Both the position numbers and the translations under genes were made by a program. 64,000 bases of DNA from Alphaproteobacteria bacterium (GTDB taxonomy: Bacteria > Pseudomonadota > Alphaproteobacteria > UBA8366), in contig JANQKC010000023.1 in NCBI GenBank assembly GCA_028281325.1, positions 62,001 through 126,000 of the forward strand, read 5' to 3'. The notes under the pieces were generated by a model, which worked only from the letters and a program-made list of their open reading frames with translations, did not search any database and was not told the origin of the DNA. Positions 26,497 through 37,605 of this stretch are shown piece after piece; within the stretch, counting starts at the first letter, position 1, and each line of letters starts with the position of its first letter.

Positions 26497-27930
26497 CTAC
26501 GCGGCGGTGCCGCCGACGGTCAGACCGTCGATCCGCATGGTCGGCTGCCCGACCCCGACGGGGACAGATTGGCCGTCCTTGCCGCAGGTGCCGACACCGT
26601 CGTCGAGCTTGGTGTCGTTGCCGATCATCGAGACCTTGGTCAATACGTCGGGACCGTTGCCGATCAGCGTGGCGCCCTTGACCGGCGCGCCGACCTTGCC
26701 GTCCTCGATCTGGTAGGCCTCGGTGCAGGTGAAGACGAACTTGCCGCTGGTGATGTCCACCTGGCCGCCGCCGAAGTTGACCGCATAGAGGCCGTTGTCG
26801 ACCGAGGCCAGGATTTCGTCCGGATCCTTGTCGCCGTCCAGCATGTAGGTATTGGTCATGCGCGGCATCGGCGCGTGGGCGTAGGATTGCCGGCGGCCGT
26901 TGCCGGTCGGCTCCATGCCCATGAGGCGGGCGTTGAGCCGGTCCTGGATGTAGCCGACGAGGATGCCGTCCTCGATCAAGGTGGTCGAACTGGCGGTCGT
27001 GCCCTCGTCGTCGACGGTCAGCGAGCCGCGCCGGTCGGGAATCGTGCCGTCGTCGACCACGGTGACGCCGGGGGCGGCGACCCGTTCGCCCATCAATCCG
27101 GCGAAGGCCGATGTTTTCTTGCGGTTGAAATCGCCTTCCAGGCCGTGGCCGACGGCTTCATGCAGCAACACGCCGGGCCAGCCGGGGCCGAGCACGACCT
27201 GCATTTCGCCGGCGGGAGCGGGAACCGATTCCAGGTTGACGACGGCCTGGCGCAGCGCTTCGTCGACCTGGCCTTGCCAGGCGGCCGGGTCGAGATAGGC
27301 GGCGAAGCTGGTGCGGCCGCCGGCCCCGTGGCTGCCGCTTTCCATCCGGTCCCCCTCGCCGGCGACGATCATGACGTTGAGTCGCACGAGCGGGCGGATA
27401 TCGGCGACGCGATACCCGTCGGGCCGGATGATCTGCACCGCCTGCCATTCGCCGGCGAGCGACGCCATCACCTGTTTCACGCGGCTGTCCTTGGCGCGCG
27501 CATAGGCGTCGATCTCCGCCAACAGGCTCACCTTCTTCTCGAAGGGAATTTCGCCCAGCGGATTGTCGTCCGTGTACAAGCTGCGGTTCGTCGGCGCCGG
27601 GGCGTCCGAGAAACTGCCGCTATGGCCGCTCTTGACCGCCTGGACGGTCGCCGCGGCGCGGCGCATCGCCGCTTCCGAGACTTCGGACGAATGCGCGTAA
27701 CCCGTGGCGTCCCCGGCCACCGACCGAAGGCCGAAGCCGTGCGCCGTATCGAAGCTGGCGCTGCGCACCCGGCCGTCGTCGAAGGAGATGCTTTCCGACT
27801 GGCAGTATTCGAGGAACAACTCGCCGTCGTCCATCCCCTTCAGCGCGTCGGCCGCGATATCGGTGACGCGGTCCCGGTCCAAGCCGGTCTTGCCGAAAAA
27901 CAGATCGTCGGTCGTGGACAGGTTCGTCAT
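26497..27930 (-). CDS. tldD: Metalloprotease TldD
   Basis: A 477-residue TldD subunit. With TldE/PmbA it forms a zinc protease that processes peptides such as microcin B17 and contributes to toxin-antitoxin turnover. The zinc motif HEAVGHGLEGD (HExxxH) lies near residue 258, and the C-terminal half has the typical GYIQDRLNARLMG and PMPRMTNTY blocks. A pmbA partner is not in the window. It is divergent from coxB, an arrangement common in alphaproteobacteria. Confidence 0.95.
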   Translation of the reverse strand: MTNLSTTDDLFFGKTGLDRDRVTDIAADALKGMDDGELFLEYCQSESISFDDGRVRSASFDTAHGFGLRSVAGDATGYAHSSEVSEAAMRRAAATVQAVKSGHSGSFSDAPAPTNRSLYTDDNPLGEIPFEKKVSLLAEIDAYARAKDSRVKQVMASLAGEWQAVQIIRPDGYRVADIRPLVRLNVMIVAGEGDRMESGSHGAGGRTSFAAYLDPAAWQGQVDEALRQAVVNLESVPAPAGEMQVVLGPGWPGVLLHEAVGHGLEGDFNRKKTSAFAGLMGERVAAPGVTVVDDGTIPDRRGSLTVDDEGTTASSTTLIEDGILVGYIQDRLNARLMGMEPTGNGRRQSYAHAPMPRMTNTYMLDGDKDPDEILASVDNGLYAVNFGGGQVDITSGKFVFTCTEAYQIEDGKVGAPVKGATLIGNGPDVLTKVSMIGNDTKLDDGVGTCGKDGQSVPVGVGQPTMRIDGLTVGGTAA

Positions 27931-28311
27931 GATGCAGGATCTCCGTGCAACGGTTGAATTCTCGATCTCAGTTTCTACCGGTTTGGCCGGCGGGCTGCGC
28001 CCCGGCGCCTCCGTTCACCTTGAGTAATGTATACTCGGCAAGCGCCACTTCCACATCAGCGAATTCACGGATATTCACGCCTGCATGCGGTCGTCGCTCC
28101 GTGGATAGCGCGGGATGCATCGACACGAAACCCTTGCTATTTGGTGTATTTAGGGACAGGTTGCGATTTTGCGACATAGTGTCGCTAGATGTCCAAGCTC
28201 GTTTAGACGAATGGTATACATGCAGTCGTCTCAGGGGTGGTTTTCAGGAATTCCAAACCTCAACGGTTTATGCGCCGGCTCTTCGTCGGCGGTATTACGG
28301 GGGAAGTAAGC
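27931..28311. promoter_or_regulatory. Divergent tldD/coxB intergenic region
   Basis: This 381-base region is less GC-rich than its surroundings and holds no convincing gene. For coxB it contains a possible promoter (TTGCGA 28161-28166, 18 bases, CTAGAT 28185-28190) with an inverted repeat in the spacer. The frames beginning at GTG 28237 and ATG 28270 could extend coxB, but the GTG at 28312 has a far better ribosome binding site. No clear tldD promoter was identified. Confidence 0.5.
28171..28185. promoter_or_regulatory. Inverted repeat in the coxB promoter region
   Basis: GCGACA-TAG-TGTCGC is a perfect 6-bp inverted repeat with a 3-base centre. It lies inside the candidate promoter spacer and touches the -10 box, a usual position for a repressor site. 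The half-site resembles the GCGAC-type elements reported for RegA/ActR-family redox regulators, but the factor is a guess. Confidence 0.45.
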
Positions 28312-29178
28312 GTGACAAGTCGATTGGCAACGCTCGCGGCGTGGGCAACGCTGCTCTTTACAGGGCCGGCCTTTGCGGAAGGCCCGCGCAACTGGCAACT
28401 CGGATTGCCCGAGGCCGCATCGCCGACAGCGGAAAAGATCGTCGATTTTCACGATCTCCTACTCGTCATCATTACGGCCATCACGATCTTCGTGCTCGTT
28501 CTGCTGTTGTACGTAAGTTGGCGGTTCCGGGAAAAGCGGAACCCCACCCCGACGACGACGACGCACAATACGACCATTGAGATTCTGTGGACTGTGATTC
28601 CGATCATGATTCTGATCGGCATCGCGATTCCGTCTTTCCGGTTGCTGTATTTCGCCGATAAGACGCAGGAGGCCGACATGACGCTCAAAGTCATCGGTCA
28701 TCAATGGTACTGGAGCTACGAATACCCCGACCACGGCAACTTCACCTTCGACGCCAACATGATTCCGGAAGACGAAATCCAGCCGGGCCAGAAACGGCTG
28801 ATGGACACGGATAATCCGGTTGTGTTGCCGGTCGGCAAGAAGGTCCGCCTGCTGATGACGGCGACCGACGTATTGCATGCCTGGGCGATCACGCCCCTCG
28901 GCGTGCGGTTGGACACGGTGCCGGGCCGAATCAACGAGACTTGGGTACAAATCGACAGACCCGGCACCTATTACGGCTTTTGCTCGGAGCTTTGCGGCGC
29001 GGGGCACGCCTATATGCCGATCATGGTGAAGGCGGTGCCGCCGGCGGAATTCGACGCTTGGGTCGAGAAAGCGAAAGAGGAGTTTGCCCGGGTGGACGAG
29101 CCGGCCCCCGTCAAGGCGGTGAAAGCGCTACCGGCTGCGGCGACCGTAAAGGTCGCCCAGGATGAAGCGGGCAACTAA
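28312..29178 (+). CDS. coxB: Cytochrome c oxidase subunit II
   Basis: A 288-residue subunit II of the aa3 oxidase, which receives electrons from cytochrome c at the CuA centre. The GTG at 28312 is chosen because GGGGGAAG lies just upstream and because it gives a normal signal peptide (TSRLATLAAWATLLFTGPAFA before EGPR). Two transmembrane helices follow (about 48-70 and 92-112). The CuA ligands sit in GFCSELCGAGHAYMPIM near residue 221, and the electron-entry region HQWYWSYEYPD near 137. A Pro/Ala/Lys-rich tail ends the protein. First gene of the cox operon. Confidence 0.95.
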   Translation: MTSRLATLAAWATLLFTGPAFAEGPRNWQLGLPEAASPTAEKIVDFHDLLLVIITAITIFVLVLLLYVSWRFREKRNPTPTTTTHNTTIEILWTVIPIMILIGIAIPSFRLLYFADKTQEADMTLKVIGHQWYWSYEYPDHGNFTFDANMIPEDEIQPGQKRLMDTDNPVVLPVGKKVRLLMTATDVLHAWAITPLGVRLDTVPGRINETWVQIDRPGTYYGFCSELCGAGHAYMPIMVKAVPPAEFDAWVEKAKEEFARVDEPAPVKAVKALPAAATVKVAQDEAGN

Positions 29179-30819
<1,641 letters not shown>

Positions 30820-30853
30820 AGGCATATGAAGAAGCATTCGGCGGAGAGAGCGT

Positions 30854-31774
30854 GTGTCTGATACGGCCTATCGCGTAGACACGACGGCGGCCCATCCGGA
30901 TATGCCGACGGCGGAAGTGGGCGACTACATGGCCTTGATGAAGCCGCGGGTCATGTCGCTGGTCGTGTTTACCGGGCTTGCGGGCCTGCTTGCGGCGCCC
31001 GGTGAGTTGCATTGGCTGCTCTCCGCCGTGGCGGTGCTGGCCATCGCGGTCGGTGCGGGCGCGGCGGGCGCGATTAACATGTGGTACGACCGCGACATCG
31101 ACGCCGTGATGGAACGCACGAGCCAGCGGCCGCTCCCGCTTGGGCGCGTCGAGCCCGACGAGGCGTTGACCTTCGGCGTCGTGTTGGCTTGCGGGTCGGT
31201 CCTGTTGATGGGGCTTGCGGTCAACTTCGTCGCGGCGGGGCTGCTGGCGGCCAGTATCCTGTTTTACGTTTTCGTCTACACGATCTGGCTCAAGCGCCGG
31301 ACGCCGCAGAATATCGTGATCGGCGGCGCGGCCGGGGCCTTTCCGCCGGTGATCGGCTGGGCCGCGGTGACCGGGACCGTCGGCATCGAATCGCTGGTTC
31401 TGTTCCTGATCATCTTCATGTGGACGCCGCCGCATTTCTGGGCGCTGGCGCTCTACCGTTGCGGCGACTACGCGGCGGCGAATGTGCCGATGTTGCCGGT
31501 GGTGTCGGGCAAGCGCGAAACCAAACGGCAAATCCTAATCTACTCCGTTCTGTTGGCGCCGGTCGCGATGGCGCCGACGCTGTTGGGGTTTGCGGGCTGG
31601 ATCTATGGCTCCGCCGCGGTTCTGCTGGGCGCGATCTTTATCGCGGGTGCGGTGGCGGTGTGCCGTGACGACACCGATCGCAGTGCGAAACGTGTCTTCG
31701 GGTTTTCGATCTTCTATCTTTTCGCGCTCTTCGCTTTGTTGGTTGTGGATCGCGCGCCGGGCGTCGCCGGTTAG
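30854..31774 (+). CDS. ctaB: Protoheme IX farnesyltransferase (heme O synthase)
   Basis: A 306-residue UbiA-superfamily enzyme that converts heme B to heme O for the oxidase. The conserved INMWYDRDIDAVMERTSQRP segment near residue 74 carries the Asp-rich motif, and TPPHFWALALYRCGDY near 194 is specific to CtaB/Cox10. The GTG at 30854 is preceded by GGCGGAGAG. Position between coxA and ctaG is the standard alphaproteobacterial arrangement. Confidence 0.95.
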   Translation: MSDTAYRVDTTAAHPDMPTAEVGDYMALMKPRVMSLVVFTGLAGLLAAPGELHWLLSAVAVLAIAVGAGAAGAINMWYDRDIDAVMERTSQRPLPLGRVEPDEALTFGVVLACGSVLLMGLAVNFVAAGLLAASILFYVFVYTIWLKRRTPQNIVIGGAAGAFPPVIGWAAVTGTVGIESLVLFLIIFMWTPPHFWALALYRCGDYAAANVPMLPVVSGKRETKRQILIYSVLLAPVAMAPTLLGFAGWIYGSAAVLLGAIFIAGAVAVCRDDTDRSAKRVFGFSIFYLFALFALLVVDRAPGVAG

Positions 31775-31797
31775 CGGGCCGCACAGTGACTGATGGA

Positions 31798-31953
31798 ATG
31801 ATGGCCAAAGAAGACGGCAAGACCGAAAAGACCTATCGCAGCGAGATGCATCGCAAGCAGCGCACGAAGAATATTGCGGTGATGCTGTTGTTGGTCGGAT
31901 TCTGTGTTCTGGTGTATTTCATCGCAATTATCCGCATGGGCGGAGGAGACTGA
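31798..31953 (+). CDS. Small single-helix membrane protein of the cox operon (CoxF-like)
   Basis: A 51-residue ORF filling the gap between ctaB and ctaG. It begins MMAKEDGKTEKTYRSEMHRK, is strongly basic, then has one transmembrane helix (IAVMLLLVGFCVLVYFIAII) and ends RMGGGD. Its stop lies 4 bases before the ctaG start, and its last codons supply the GGAGGAG ribosome binding site for ctaG. Short proteins of this kind at this position in alphaproteobacteria are called CoxF. The start could also be the GTG at 31786. Function unknown; a role in oxidase assembly is inferred from location. Confidence 0.8.
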   Translation: MMAKEDGKTEKTYRSEMHRKQRTKNIAVMLLLVGFCVLVYFIAIIRMGGGD

Positions 31954-31957
31954 TCTG

Positions 31958-32575
31958 ATGGCGACTCACGTGCTCCCGCGCGACTCCGGCGACCGCAAGA
32001 ACAAGCGCATGCTGGTGACGCTTACGTTGGTGGTTTTCGGCATGATCGGCGCGTCCTACGCCGCGGTTCCGCTCTACAAGATATTCTGCCAGGTGACGGG
32101 GTTCGGCGGCACCACGCAGGTCGCGGAAGCGGAAAGCTCGATTGTGCTCGACCGCATGATGAAGGTGCGCTTCGACGCCATGGCGAACGGCATACCCTGG
32201 GCCTTCCAGCCGGTGCAGCGCCAGGTGGAGCTCAAGGTCGGCGAGTCGGCGGTGGTCTATTACCGCGCGACCAATACGTCGGACCGCCCTGTCGTCGGCA
32301 CCGCGACTTTCAACGTCACGCCGCTCAAGGCCGGCCAGTATTTCAACAAGATCGAGTGCTTCTGCTTTACCGAACAACTGCTTGAACCGGGCCAATCGAT
32401 TGACATGCCGGTGATGTTTTTCGTCGATCCGGAAATTGCGGACGACCGCAACGCGGAAGACGTAAAAACCATCACGCTTTCCTATACGTTTTTCCCGGTC
32501 GATCAGGAGCCGGCGGCCGACAAGCAGTCGGTGAGCTTCTTGGACGGCGCCGATACGGCACGGGGACTTAACTAA
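31958..32575 (+). CDS. ctaG: Cytochrome c oxidase assembly protein CtaG (Cox11)
   Basis: A 205-residue copper chaperone that delivers copper to CuB of subunit I. It has one N-terminal transmembrane helix (about 17-37), then a periplasmic immunoglobulin-like domain with the copper-binding CFCF motif ([11 protein letters not shown] near residue 130). [18 protein letters not shown] just after the helix is diagnostic of Cox11. The ATG at 31958 is preceded by GGAGGAG. Confidence 0.95.
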   Translation: MATHVLPRDSGDRKNKRMLVTLTLVVFGMIGASYAAVPLYKIFCQVTGFGGTTQVAEAESSIVLDRMMKVRFDAMANGIPWAFQPVQRQVELKVGESAVVYYRATNTSDRPVVGTATFNVTPLKAGQYFNKIECFCFTEQLLEPGQSIDMPVMFFVDPEIADDRNAEDVKTITLSYTFFPVDQEPAADKQSVSFLDGADTARGLN

Positions 32576-32627
32576 CGAGAAAGACCCACGGCCACATTAT
32601 GCCGCGGAACGAATTGGGGATGAAAGA

Positions 32628-33467
32628 ATGACTGCTGAAGCCCATCACGACGAAATCAAACACGATTACCATCTCGTCGATCCCAGCCCGTGGCCGGCCC
32701 TGGGCGCGGCGTCGGCGTTCGCGCTGGCGTTCGGCACCGTGGTGTTTATGCATCCCGACTTCTTCGGGCCGGACAGCGAGGACTTCGTCACGGCGCTTGG
32801 AATCTGGGCCTTCATGCCGGGTGTTTTCCTTGTCCTGTTGACGATGTGGATGTGGTGGCGCGACGTCATCCGGGAAGCGACGCACGAGGGGCATCATACG
32901 CCGATCGTGCAAATCGGCATGCGATACGGCATGACCCTGTTCATCGCGTCCGAGGTGATGTTTTTCGTCGCCTTCTTCTGGGCTTTCTTCAATTCAAGCC
33001 TTTTCCCGAAGGTTACGCCGGCGGTTTGGCCGCCGGAAGGCGTGGAGACGCTCCCGGCCTTCGGCGTGCCGTTCATGAACACGCTGATTCTGTTGCTCTC
33101 CGGCTGCACCATCACATGGGCGCATCATGCGCTGCGCGAAGGCAACCAGCGGGCGATGATCACCGGCCTCGGCATGACCATCATCCTTGGTCTGTTGTTC
33201 ACCGGGTTCCAGGCGTATGAGTATGCGATCGCCACGTTCGGGTTCACCGACGGCATCTATTCGTCGACCTTCTACATGGCGACCGGTTTCCACGGCTTCC
33301 ATGTCGTGGTCGGTACGGCTTTCCTGATCGTGTGCTGGTTCCGGGCGCGCAAGGGGCATTTCAAGGCCGACCATCATTTCGGGTTCGAAGCCGCCGCGTG
33401 GTATTGGCATTTCGTTGACGTGGTTTGGTTGTTCCTGTTCTGCTGCATCTACTGGTGGGGCAGCTAA
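32628..33467 (+). CDS. coxC: Cytochrome c oxidase subunit III
   Basis: A 279-residue subunit III with seven predicted transmembrane helices. Typical blocks are [12 protein letters not shown] at the start, [19 protein letters not shown] near residue 104, and [16 protein letters not shown] and [16 protein letters not shown] near the C-terminus. It follows ctaG by 52 bases. The protein stabilises subunit I and its proton uptake. Confidence 0.97.
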   Translation: MTAEAHHDEIKHDYHLVDPSPWPALGAASAFALAFGTVVFMHPDFFGPDSEDFVTALGIWAFMPGVFLVLLTMWMWWRDVIREATHEGHHTPIVQIGMRYGMTLFIASEVMFFVAFFWAFFNSSLFPKVTPAVWPPEGVETLPAFGVPFMNTLILLLSGCTITWAHHALREGNQRAMITGLGMTIILGLLFTGFQAYEYAIATFGFTDGIYSSTFYMATGFHGFHVVVGTAFLIVCWFRARKGHFKADHHFGFEAAAWYWHFVDVVWLFLFCCIYWWGS

Positions 33468-33478
33468 GGGGTCGTTGA

Positions 33479-33868
33479 ATGCGGAGGACGACAGCAGCCG
33501 TTTCTCCGTTTTCCGCCGGTTTGCGGTGCCGTTGTCCGCGCTGCGGGGTCGGCGCATTGTTCGACGGATTCCTGACGGTGGCCGACAAGTGTTCATCCTG
33601 CGGCCTGGATTTCAGCGTTGCGGATAGTGGCGACGGGCCCGCGATCTTCGTTATCTTTATTGTCGGCCCGATCGTGACCGGCTTCGCCCTGTGGACCGAG
33701 ATGGTGTTCCAACCGCCCTATTGGGTTCATGTCGTCCTGTGGGGACCAGCCATATTGGCCGGTTGTCTGCTGCTTTTGCGGCCGTTCAAGGCGACGCTGG
33801 TTGCGTTGCAGTACCGGCATCGCGCCGGCGATACGGGGCTTAATACGTTCAAAGACGATTCAGAGTAG
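33479..33868 (+). CDS. DUF983 family membrane protein
   Basis: A 129-residue protein with a zinc-ribbon-like N-terminal half (CRCPRCG near residue 17, CSSCGLDF near 38) and two transmembrane helices (about 54-75 and 81-101). DUF983 proteins sit between coxC and surF1 in many alphaproteobacteria; their function is not established, though a link to oxidase assembly is often inferred. It starts 11 bases after the coxC stop. Confidence 0.85.
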   Translation: MRRTTAAVSPFSAGLRCRCPRCGVGALFDGFLTVADKCSSCGLDFSVADSGDGPAIFVIFIVGPIVTGFALWTEMVFQPPYWVHVVLWGPAILAGCLLLLRPFKATLVALQYRHRAGDTGLNTFKDDSE

Positions 33869-33878
33869 GAGCAGCGCT

Positions 33879-34577
33879 GTGGGCTTTCGACCGGCATTTT
33901 GGCCGACCTTGATCACGGTTCCGGCGTTGATCGCGCTGGTCGCCCTTGGCCTTTGGCAGGTTCAGCGCATGCACTGGAAGGCGGACCTGATCGAGAAGCT
34001 GCAAACGCGGTCCACCAGCGCGGCGGTCGCCGCGCCGGAACCTTCGGCCGATTTGGCGGCGCTCGAATTCCGCCGTATCACCGCGACCGGGCGCTTCCGT
34101 CACGACCAGGAATTGTATCTCGTCAGCCGCTCGCTGCGCGGCAATCCGGGCTTCCATGTGCTGACCCCGCTCGAGCGGCCCGGCGGCAAACCGGCGGTCC
34201 TGGTCAACCGCGGCTGGGTGCCGTTCGATAAACAGGACCCGGCGAAACGCGCCGAAGGTCAGGTAACCGGCGACGTCACGGTCGAGGGCATCATCCGCCT
34301 GCAGCGGCCGCCGGGATTGTTTACGCCGGACGACAGTCCGGAAAAGAACAATTGGTTCACCGTCGACAGCAATAAGATGTCGCAGGTGACCAGCATTCCG
34401 TTGGTGGAAGGCTATTATCTCGTCGCCGACATGGCCGGCACGCCGGGCGGTTTTCCCGTCGGCCGCCAGTGGCGTATGGATATCCGCAACAACCATCTTG
34501 AATACGCGATCACCTGGTTCGCGCTTGCCGCCTCCCTGCTTGTCATCTATCTGCTCTATCATCGCAATAGATCATAG
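33879..34577 (+). CDS. SURF1 family oxidase assembly protein
   Basis: A 232-residue Surf1/Shy1 homologue, a membrane protein that helps insert heme a into subunit I. It has N- and C-terminal transmembrane helices (about 5-24 and 210-228) around a periplasmic domain with the family blocks LGLWQVQRMHWK, VLVNRGWVP and the C-terminal NNHLEYAITWFALA. The GTG at 33879 is preceded by TAGGAG; it begins 10 bases after the DUF983 stop. Confidence 0.92.
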   Translation: MGFRPAFWPTLITVPALIALVALGLWQVQRMHWKADLIEKLQTRSTSAAVAAPEPSADLAALEFRRITATGRFRHDQELYLVSRSLRGNPGFHVLTPLERPGGKPAVLVNRGWVPFDKQDPAKRAEGQVTGDVTVEGIIRLQRPPGLFTPDDSPEKNNWFTVDSNKMSQVTSIPLVEGYYLVADMAGTPGGFPVGRQWRMDIRNNHLEYAITWFALAASLLVIYLLYHRNRS

Positions 34578-34607
34578 CCGTCGGCCGTGCCGGCGCACGG
34601 AGGTCCG

Positions 34608-36107
34608 ATGACCGACAAGACGACCGCGTATCAACGTTTGGAGACGCAGTTCCACGATATCTGCGTCTTGGAAGATACGATCCGAATCCTTCACTGGGAT
34701 CAGGCCGCCATCATGCCGCCCGGCGGTGCGGTTGCGCGCGCCGAGCAATTGTCGCGGCTTGAGGTGATGCGGCATGAAAAGCTGACGGCGTCCGGTCTCG
34801 CGGATGATCTGGCGGCGGTATCGGCGGCGAATCTGGATGCTTGGCAGGCGGCCAACCTGCGCGAGATGCGCCGCATCCACGACAAGGCCGTCGCTGTACC
34901 GGCGGACCTGGTGGCGGCCCACAGCCGCGCCTGCTCGCTTTGCGAGGTCGCCTGGCGGCAAGCCCGCCAAGACGACGACTTTTCCGCGATCGTCGAGCCG
35001 CTCGGCGGCTTACTCGACCTGACCCGGGCAATCGGCACGGCGCGCGGCGAGGCGCTCGATTGTTCCCTCTATGATGCGTTGTTGCGGGACTATGAGCCCG
35101 GCGCGTCGAGCAGCCACATCGATCCGCTCTTCGACGATCTGGCCGCATTCCTCCCGGATTTCCTCGACGATGTGCTGACCCGGCAGGATGCGGCGGGCGC
35201 GCCCCTCTCGCCGGAGGGTCCGTTTCCGGCCGAGGCGCAGCGCGCGTTGTGTCGGCGGATGGCGGAAACCGTCGGGTTGGACTTCGATACCGCGCGGGTC
35301 GATGAGAGCGCGCATCCGTTCTCCAGCGGCGTGCCGGAGGACTCGCGCATCACCGTCCGGTACAACGAGGACGATTTCGGCGAGGCGCTGATGGCCGTCC
35401 TGCATGAATCGGGGCATGCCATGTATGAACGCGGCCGCCCGGAAGACTGGCGATACCAGCCGGTTGGCCGCGCCCGTGGCATGGTGCTGCATGAAAGCCA
35501 GTCGCTGCTGCTGGAAATGCAGGCCTGCCGCACGCCGGAATTCTATCACTGGGCGACGCCGGCGCTGCGTGACGCTTTCGACGGCGACGGACCGGCCTGG
35601 ACGCGCGACAATCTGTTGCGCTGGGCCACGCGGGTCGAGCGCGGGTTTATCCGCGTGGACGCCGACGAGGTTACCTATCCGGCCCATGTCATCCTGCGCT
35701 ACCGGCTGGAAAAAGCCATGTTGGACGGCGCCCTCGCGTTACCGGACCTGCCGGTCGCGTGGAATGACGGCATGAAGGATTTGCTCGGCGTCGTGCCGCC
35801 CGACGACCGGCTGGGCTGCTTGCAGGACATTCATTGGTATGCCGGTGCTTGGGGGTATTTTCCGACCTATACCTTGGGCGCCCTGGCGGCGGCGCAGCTT
35901 TTTCAGGCGGCGACGGCGGCCGATCCGGAGATCCTGCTGTCGATCCGGCATGGCGACTTCGACCCGTTGATGCGTTGGCTTCGGCAGCATGTGCACGGCC
36001 ACGGCTCATGCCATCCGACGGACGATCTTATTCGGCAGACGACAGGCGCGCCGTTGGCCGCCGACGCCTTCAAGGCGCATCTGCGGCGGCGCTATCTGAA
36101 CGGTTAG
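34608..36107 (+). CDS. M32 family metallocarboxypeptidase (Taq carboxypeptidase type)
   Basis: A 499-residue cytoplasmic zinc carboxypeptidase. The zinc site is H266-E267-xx-H270 in VLHESGHAMYE, followed by the downstream LHESQSLLLEMQ that gives the third ligand. HPFSSGVPEDSRITVRYNE and the C-terminal YTLGALAAAQLFQ block are diagnostic of M32. It releases C-terminal amino acids with broad specificity. The ATG at 34608 is preceded by GGAGG; it lies 30 bases after SURF1, an unusual neighbour for the cox operon. Confidence 0.93.
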   Translation: MTDKTTAYQRLETQFHDICVLEDTIRILHWDQAAIMPPGGAVARAEQLSRLEVMRHEKLTASGLADDLAAVSAANLDAWQAANLREMRRIHDKAVAVPADLVAAHSRACSLCEVAWRQARQDDDFSAIVEPLGGLLDLTRAIGTARGEALDCSLYDALLRDYEPGASSSHIDPLFDDLAAFLPDFLDDVLTRQDAAGAPLSPEGPFPAEAQRALCRRMAETVGLDFDTARVDESAHPFSSGVPEDSRITVRYNEDDFGEALMAVLHESGHAMYERGRPEDWRYQPVGRARGMVLHESQSLLLEMQACRTPEFYHWATPALRDAFDGDGPAWTRDNLLRWATRVERGFIRVDADEVTYPAHVILRYRLEKAMLDGALALPDLPVAWNDGMKDLLGVVPPDDRLGCLQDIHWYAGAWGYFPTYTLGALAAAQLFQAATAADPEILLSIRHGDFDPLMRWLRQHVHGHGSCHPTDDLIRQTTGAPLAADAFKAHLRRRYLNG

Positions 36108-36198
36108 GGCTTCGGTGTTAGCGCCTGGTTCGCCGCAACTTGCCCCATATGTACGGTGAGGCTAGGTTAGCGCACCTTTTCTGGAAGGAAACTAAACC

Positions 36199-37605
36199 GT
36201 GCGCTACATAAGCACCCGCGGCGACGCACCCATCCTGTCGTTCGACCAGGTTCTGCTGGCCGGGCTGGCCGAGGACGGCGGCTTGTACGTTCCGGAGTCC
36301 TGGCCTCGATTCTCGGCCGACGACATCGCGGCCATGCGGGGGTTGACCTATCCCGAGCTCGCCATCCGGATCATGACCCCGTTCGTCGGCGACCGGATCG
36401 ACCCGTCGGATTTCGCTGCGGTCGTTCACGAGACCTATGACGATTTCGGTCACCCCGCCGTGGCGCCGATGGTCCAGCTCGGGGCCGATTTCTGGTTGCT
36501 CGAACTGTTCCACGGCCCGACGCTGGCGTTCAAGGACGTGGCGATGCAACTGCTCGGCCGATTGTTCGATCATGTGTTGAGCAAGCGGGGTGAGCGCATC
36601 ACGATTGTCGGCGCCACCTCGGGCGATACCGGCGCGGCCGCGATTGAGGCGTGCCGCGGGCGGTCGGCGATCGAAATCTTCATGCTGTATCCGCATGAGC
36701 GCGTTTCCGACGTGCAGCGCCGTCAGATGACCACCGTCGATGCGCCGAACGTGCATACCATCGCGGTCGAAGGCACCTTCGACGACTGCCAGGACCTGAT
36801 CAAGGCGATGTTCAACGATGCGGGCCTGCGCAACGAATTGAAACTCTCCGCCGTGAACTCGATCAACTGGGCGCGCGTCATGGCGCAGATCGTCTACTAT
36901 TTCCACGCGGCACTGGCCCTGGGTGCGCCTCACCGAACGGTCAATTTCGCCGTGCCGACCGGCAATTTCGGCAATGTCTACGCCGGGTACGCCGCCCGCG
37001 CCATGGGGCTGCCGATCGATCGTTTCGTCGTAGCGTCGAACAGTAACGACATTCTGACCCGATTTTTCGACAGCAACGATATGTCCATCGCCGGCGTCGA
37101 ACCGACACTGTCGCCGAGCATGGATATCCAGGTATCGAGCAATTTCGAGCGGCTGTTGTTCGACCTGCTCGGCCGCGACGGGGATGCGGTGAAACAGACG
37201 ATGGCGCAGTTCCGGGAGACGGGCGCGCTGCCGCTGAACCCATCGCAATGGCACGCGGCGACCGATCTCTTCACCGGCTACACGGTCGCCGATACGCGGA
37301 CCAAGCAGGTTATCGCGGATGTTTTCGCAGAGACCGGCGTCCTGCTCGACCCGCATAGCGCGGTCGGCGTCGATGCCGCGGCCGTCCGTCGGCCCGAGGG
37401 CAACGATCCTTTGGTCGCGCTGGCCACCGCGCATCCGGCCAAGTTTCCCGATGCCGTCGAATCGGCGTCTGGCGTCCGTCCGGAACTGCCGGCCCGGCTT
37501 GCCGATCTGCACGACCGAGACGAGCATATGAAAGTTCTTCCCAACAGCTTGGACGCCCTGCGCGATTTCGTTCGCGAGACGTCCGCGCTGCGAGGCGCTG
37601 CATGA
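36199..37605 (+). CDS. thrC: Threonine synthase
   Basis: A 468-residue PLP enzyme that converts O-phosphohomoserine to threonine. The PLP lysine is K112 in PTLAFKDVAMQ, with the phosphate-binding stretch GATSGDTGAAAIEAC near 139 and AVPTGNFGNVYAGY near 252. The long class II form fits proteobacteria and fungi. The GTG at 36199 is preceded by GGAAGGAA. Its stop overlaps the next start (ATGA). Confidence 0.95.
   Translation: MRYISTRGDAPILSFDQVLLAGLAEDGGLYVPESWPRFSADDIAAMRGLTYPELAIRIMTPFVGDRIDPSDFAAVVHETYDDFGHPAVAPMVQLGADFWLLELFHGPTLAFKDVAMQLLGRLFDHVLSKRGERITIVGATSGDTGAAAIEACRGRSAIEIFMLYPHERVSDVQRRQMTTVDAPNVHTIAVEGTFDDCQDLIKAMFNDAGLRNELKLSAVNSINWARVMAQIVYYFHAALALGAPHRTVNFAVPTGNFGNVYAGYAARAMGLPIDRFVVASNSNDILTRFFDSNDMSIAGVEPTLSPSMDIQVSSNFERLLFDLLGRDGDAVKQTMAQFRETGALPLNPSQWHAATDLFTGYTVADTRTKQVIADVFAETGVLLDPHSAVGVDAAAVRRPEGNDPLVALATAHPAKFPDAVESASGVRPELPARLADLHDRDEHMKVLPNSLDALRDFVRETSALRGAA

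Noticed and set aside
27968-28177. A 69-codon minus-strand ORF between tldD and coxB
   Set aside because: It has no ribosome binding site, no recognisable domain and an unremarkable composition, and it starts inside the candidate coxB operator; treated as chance.
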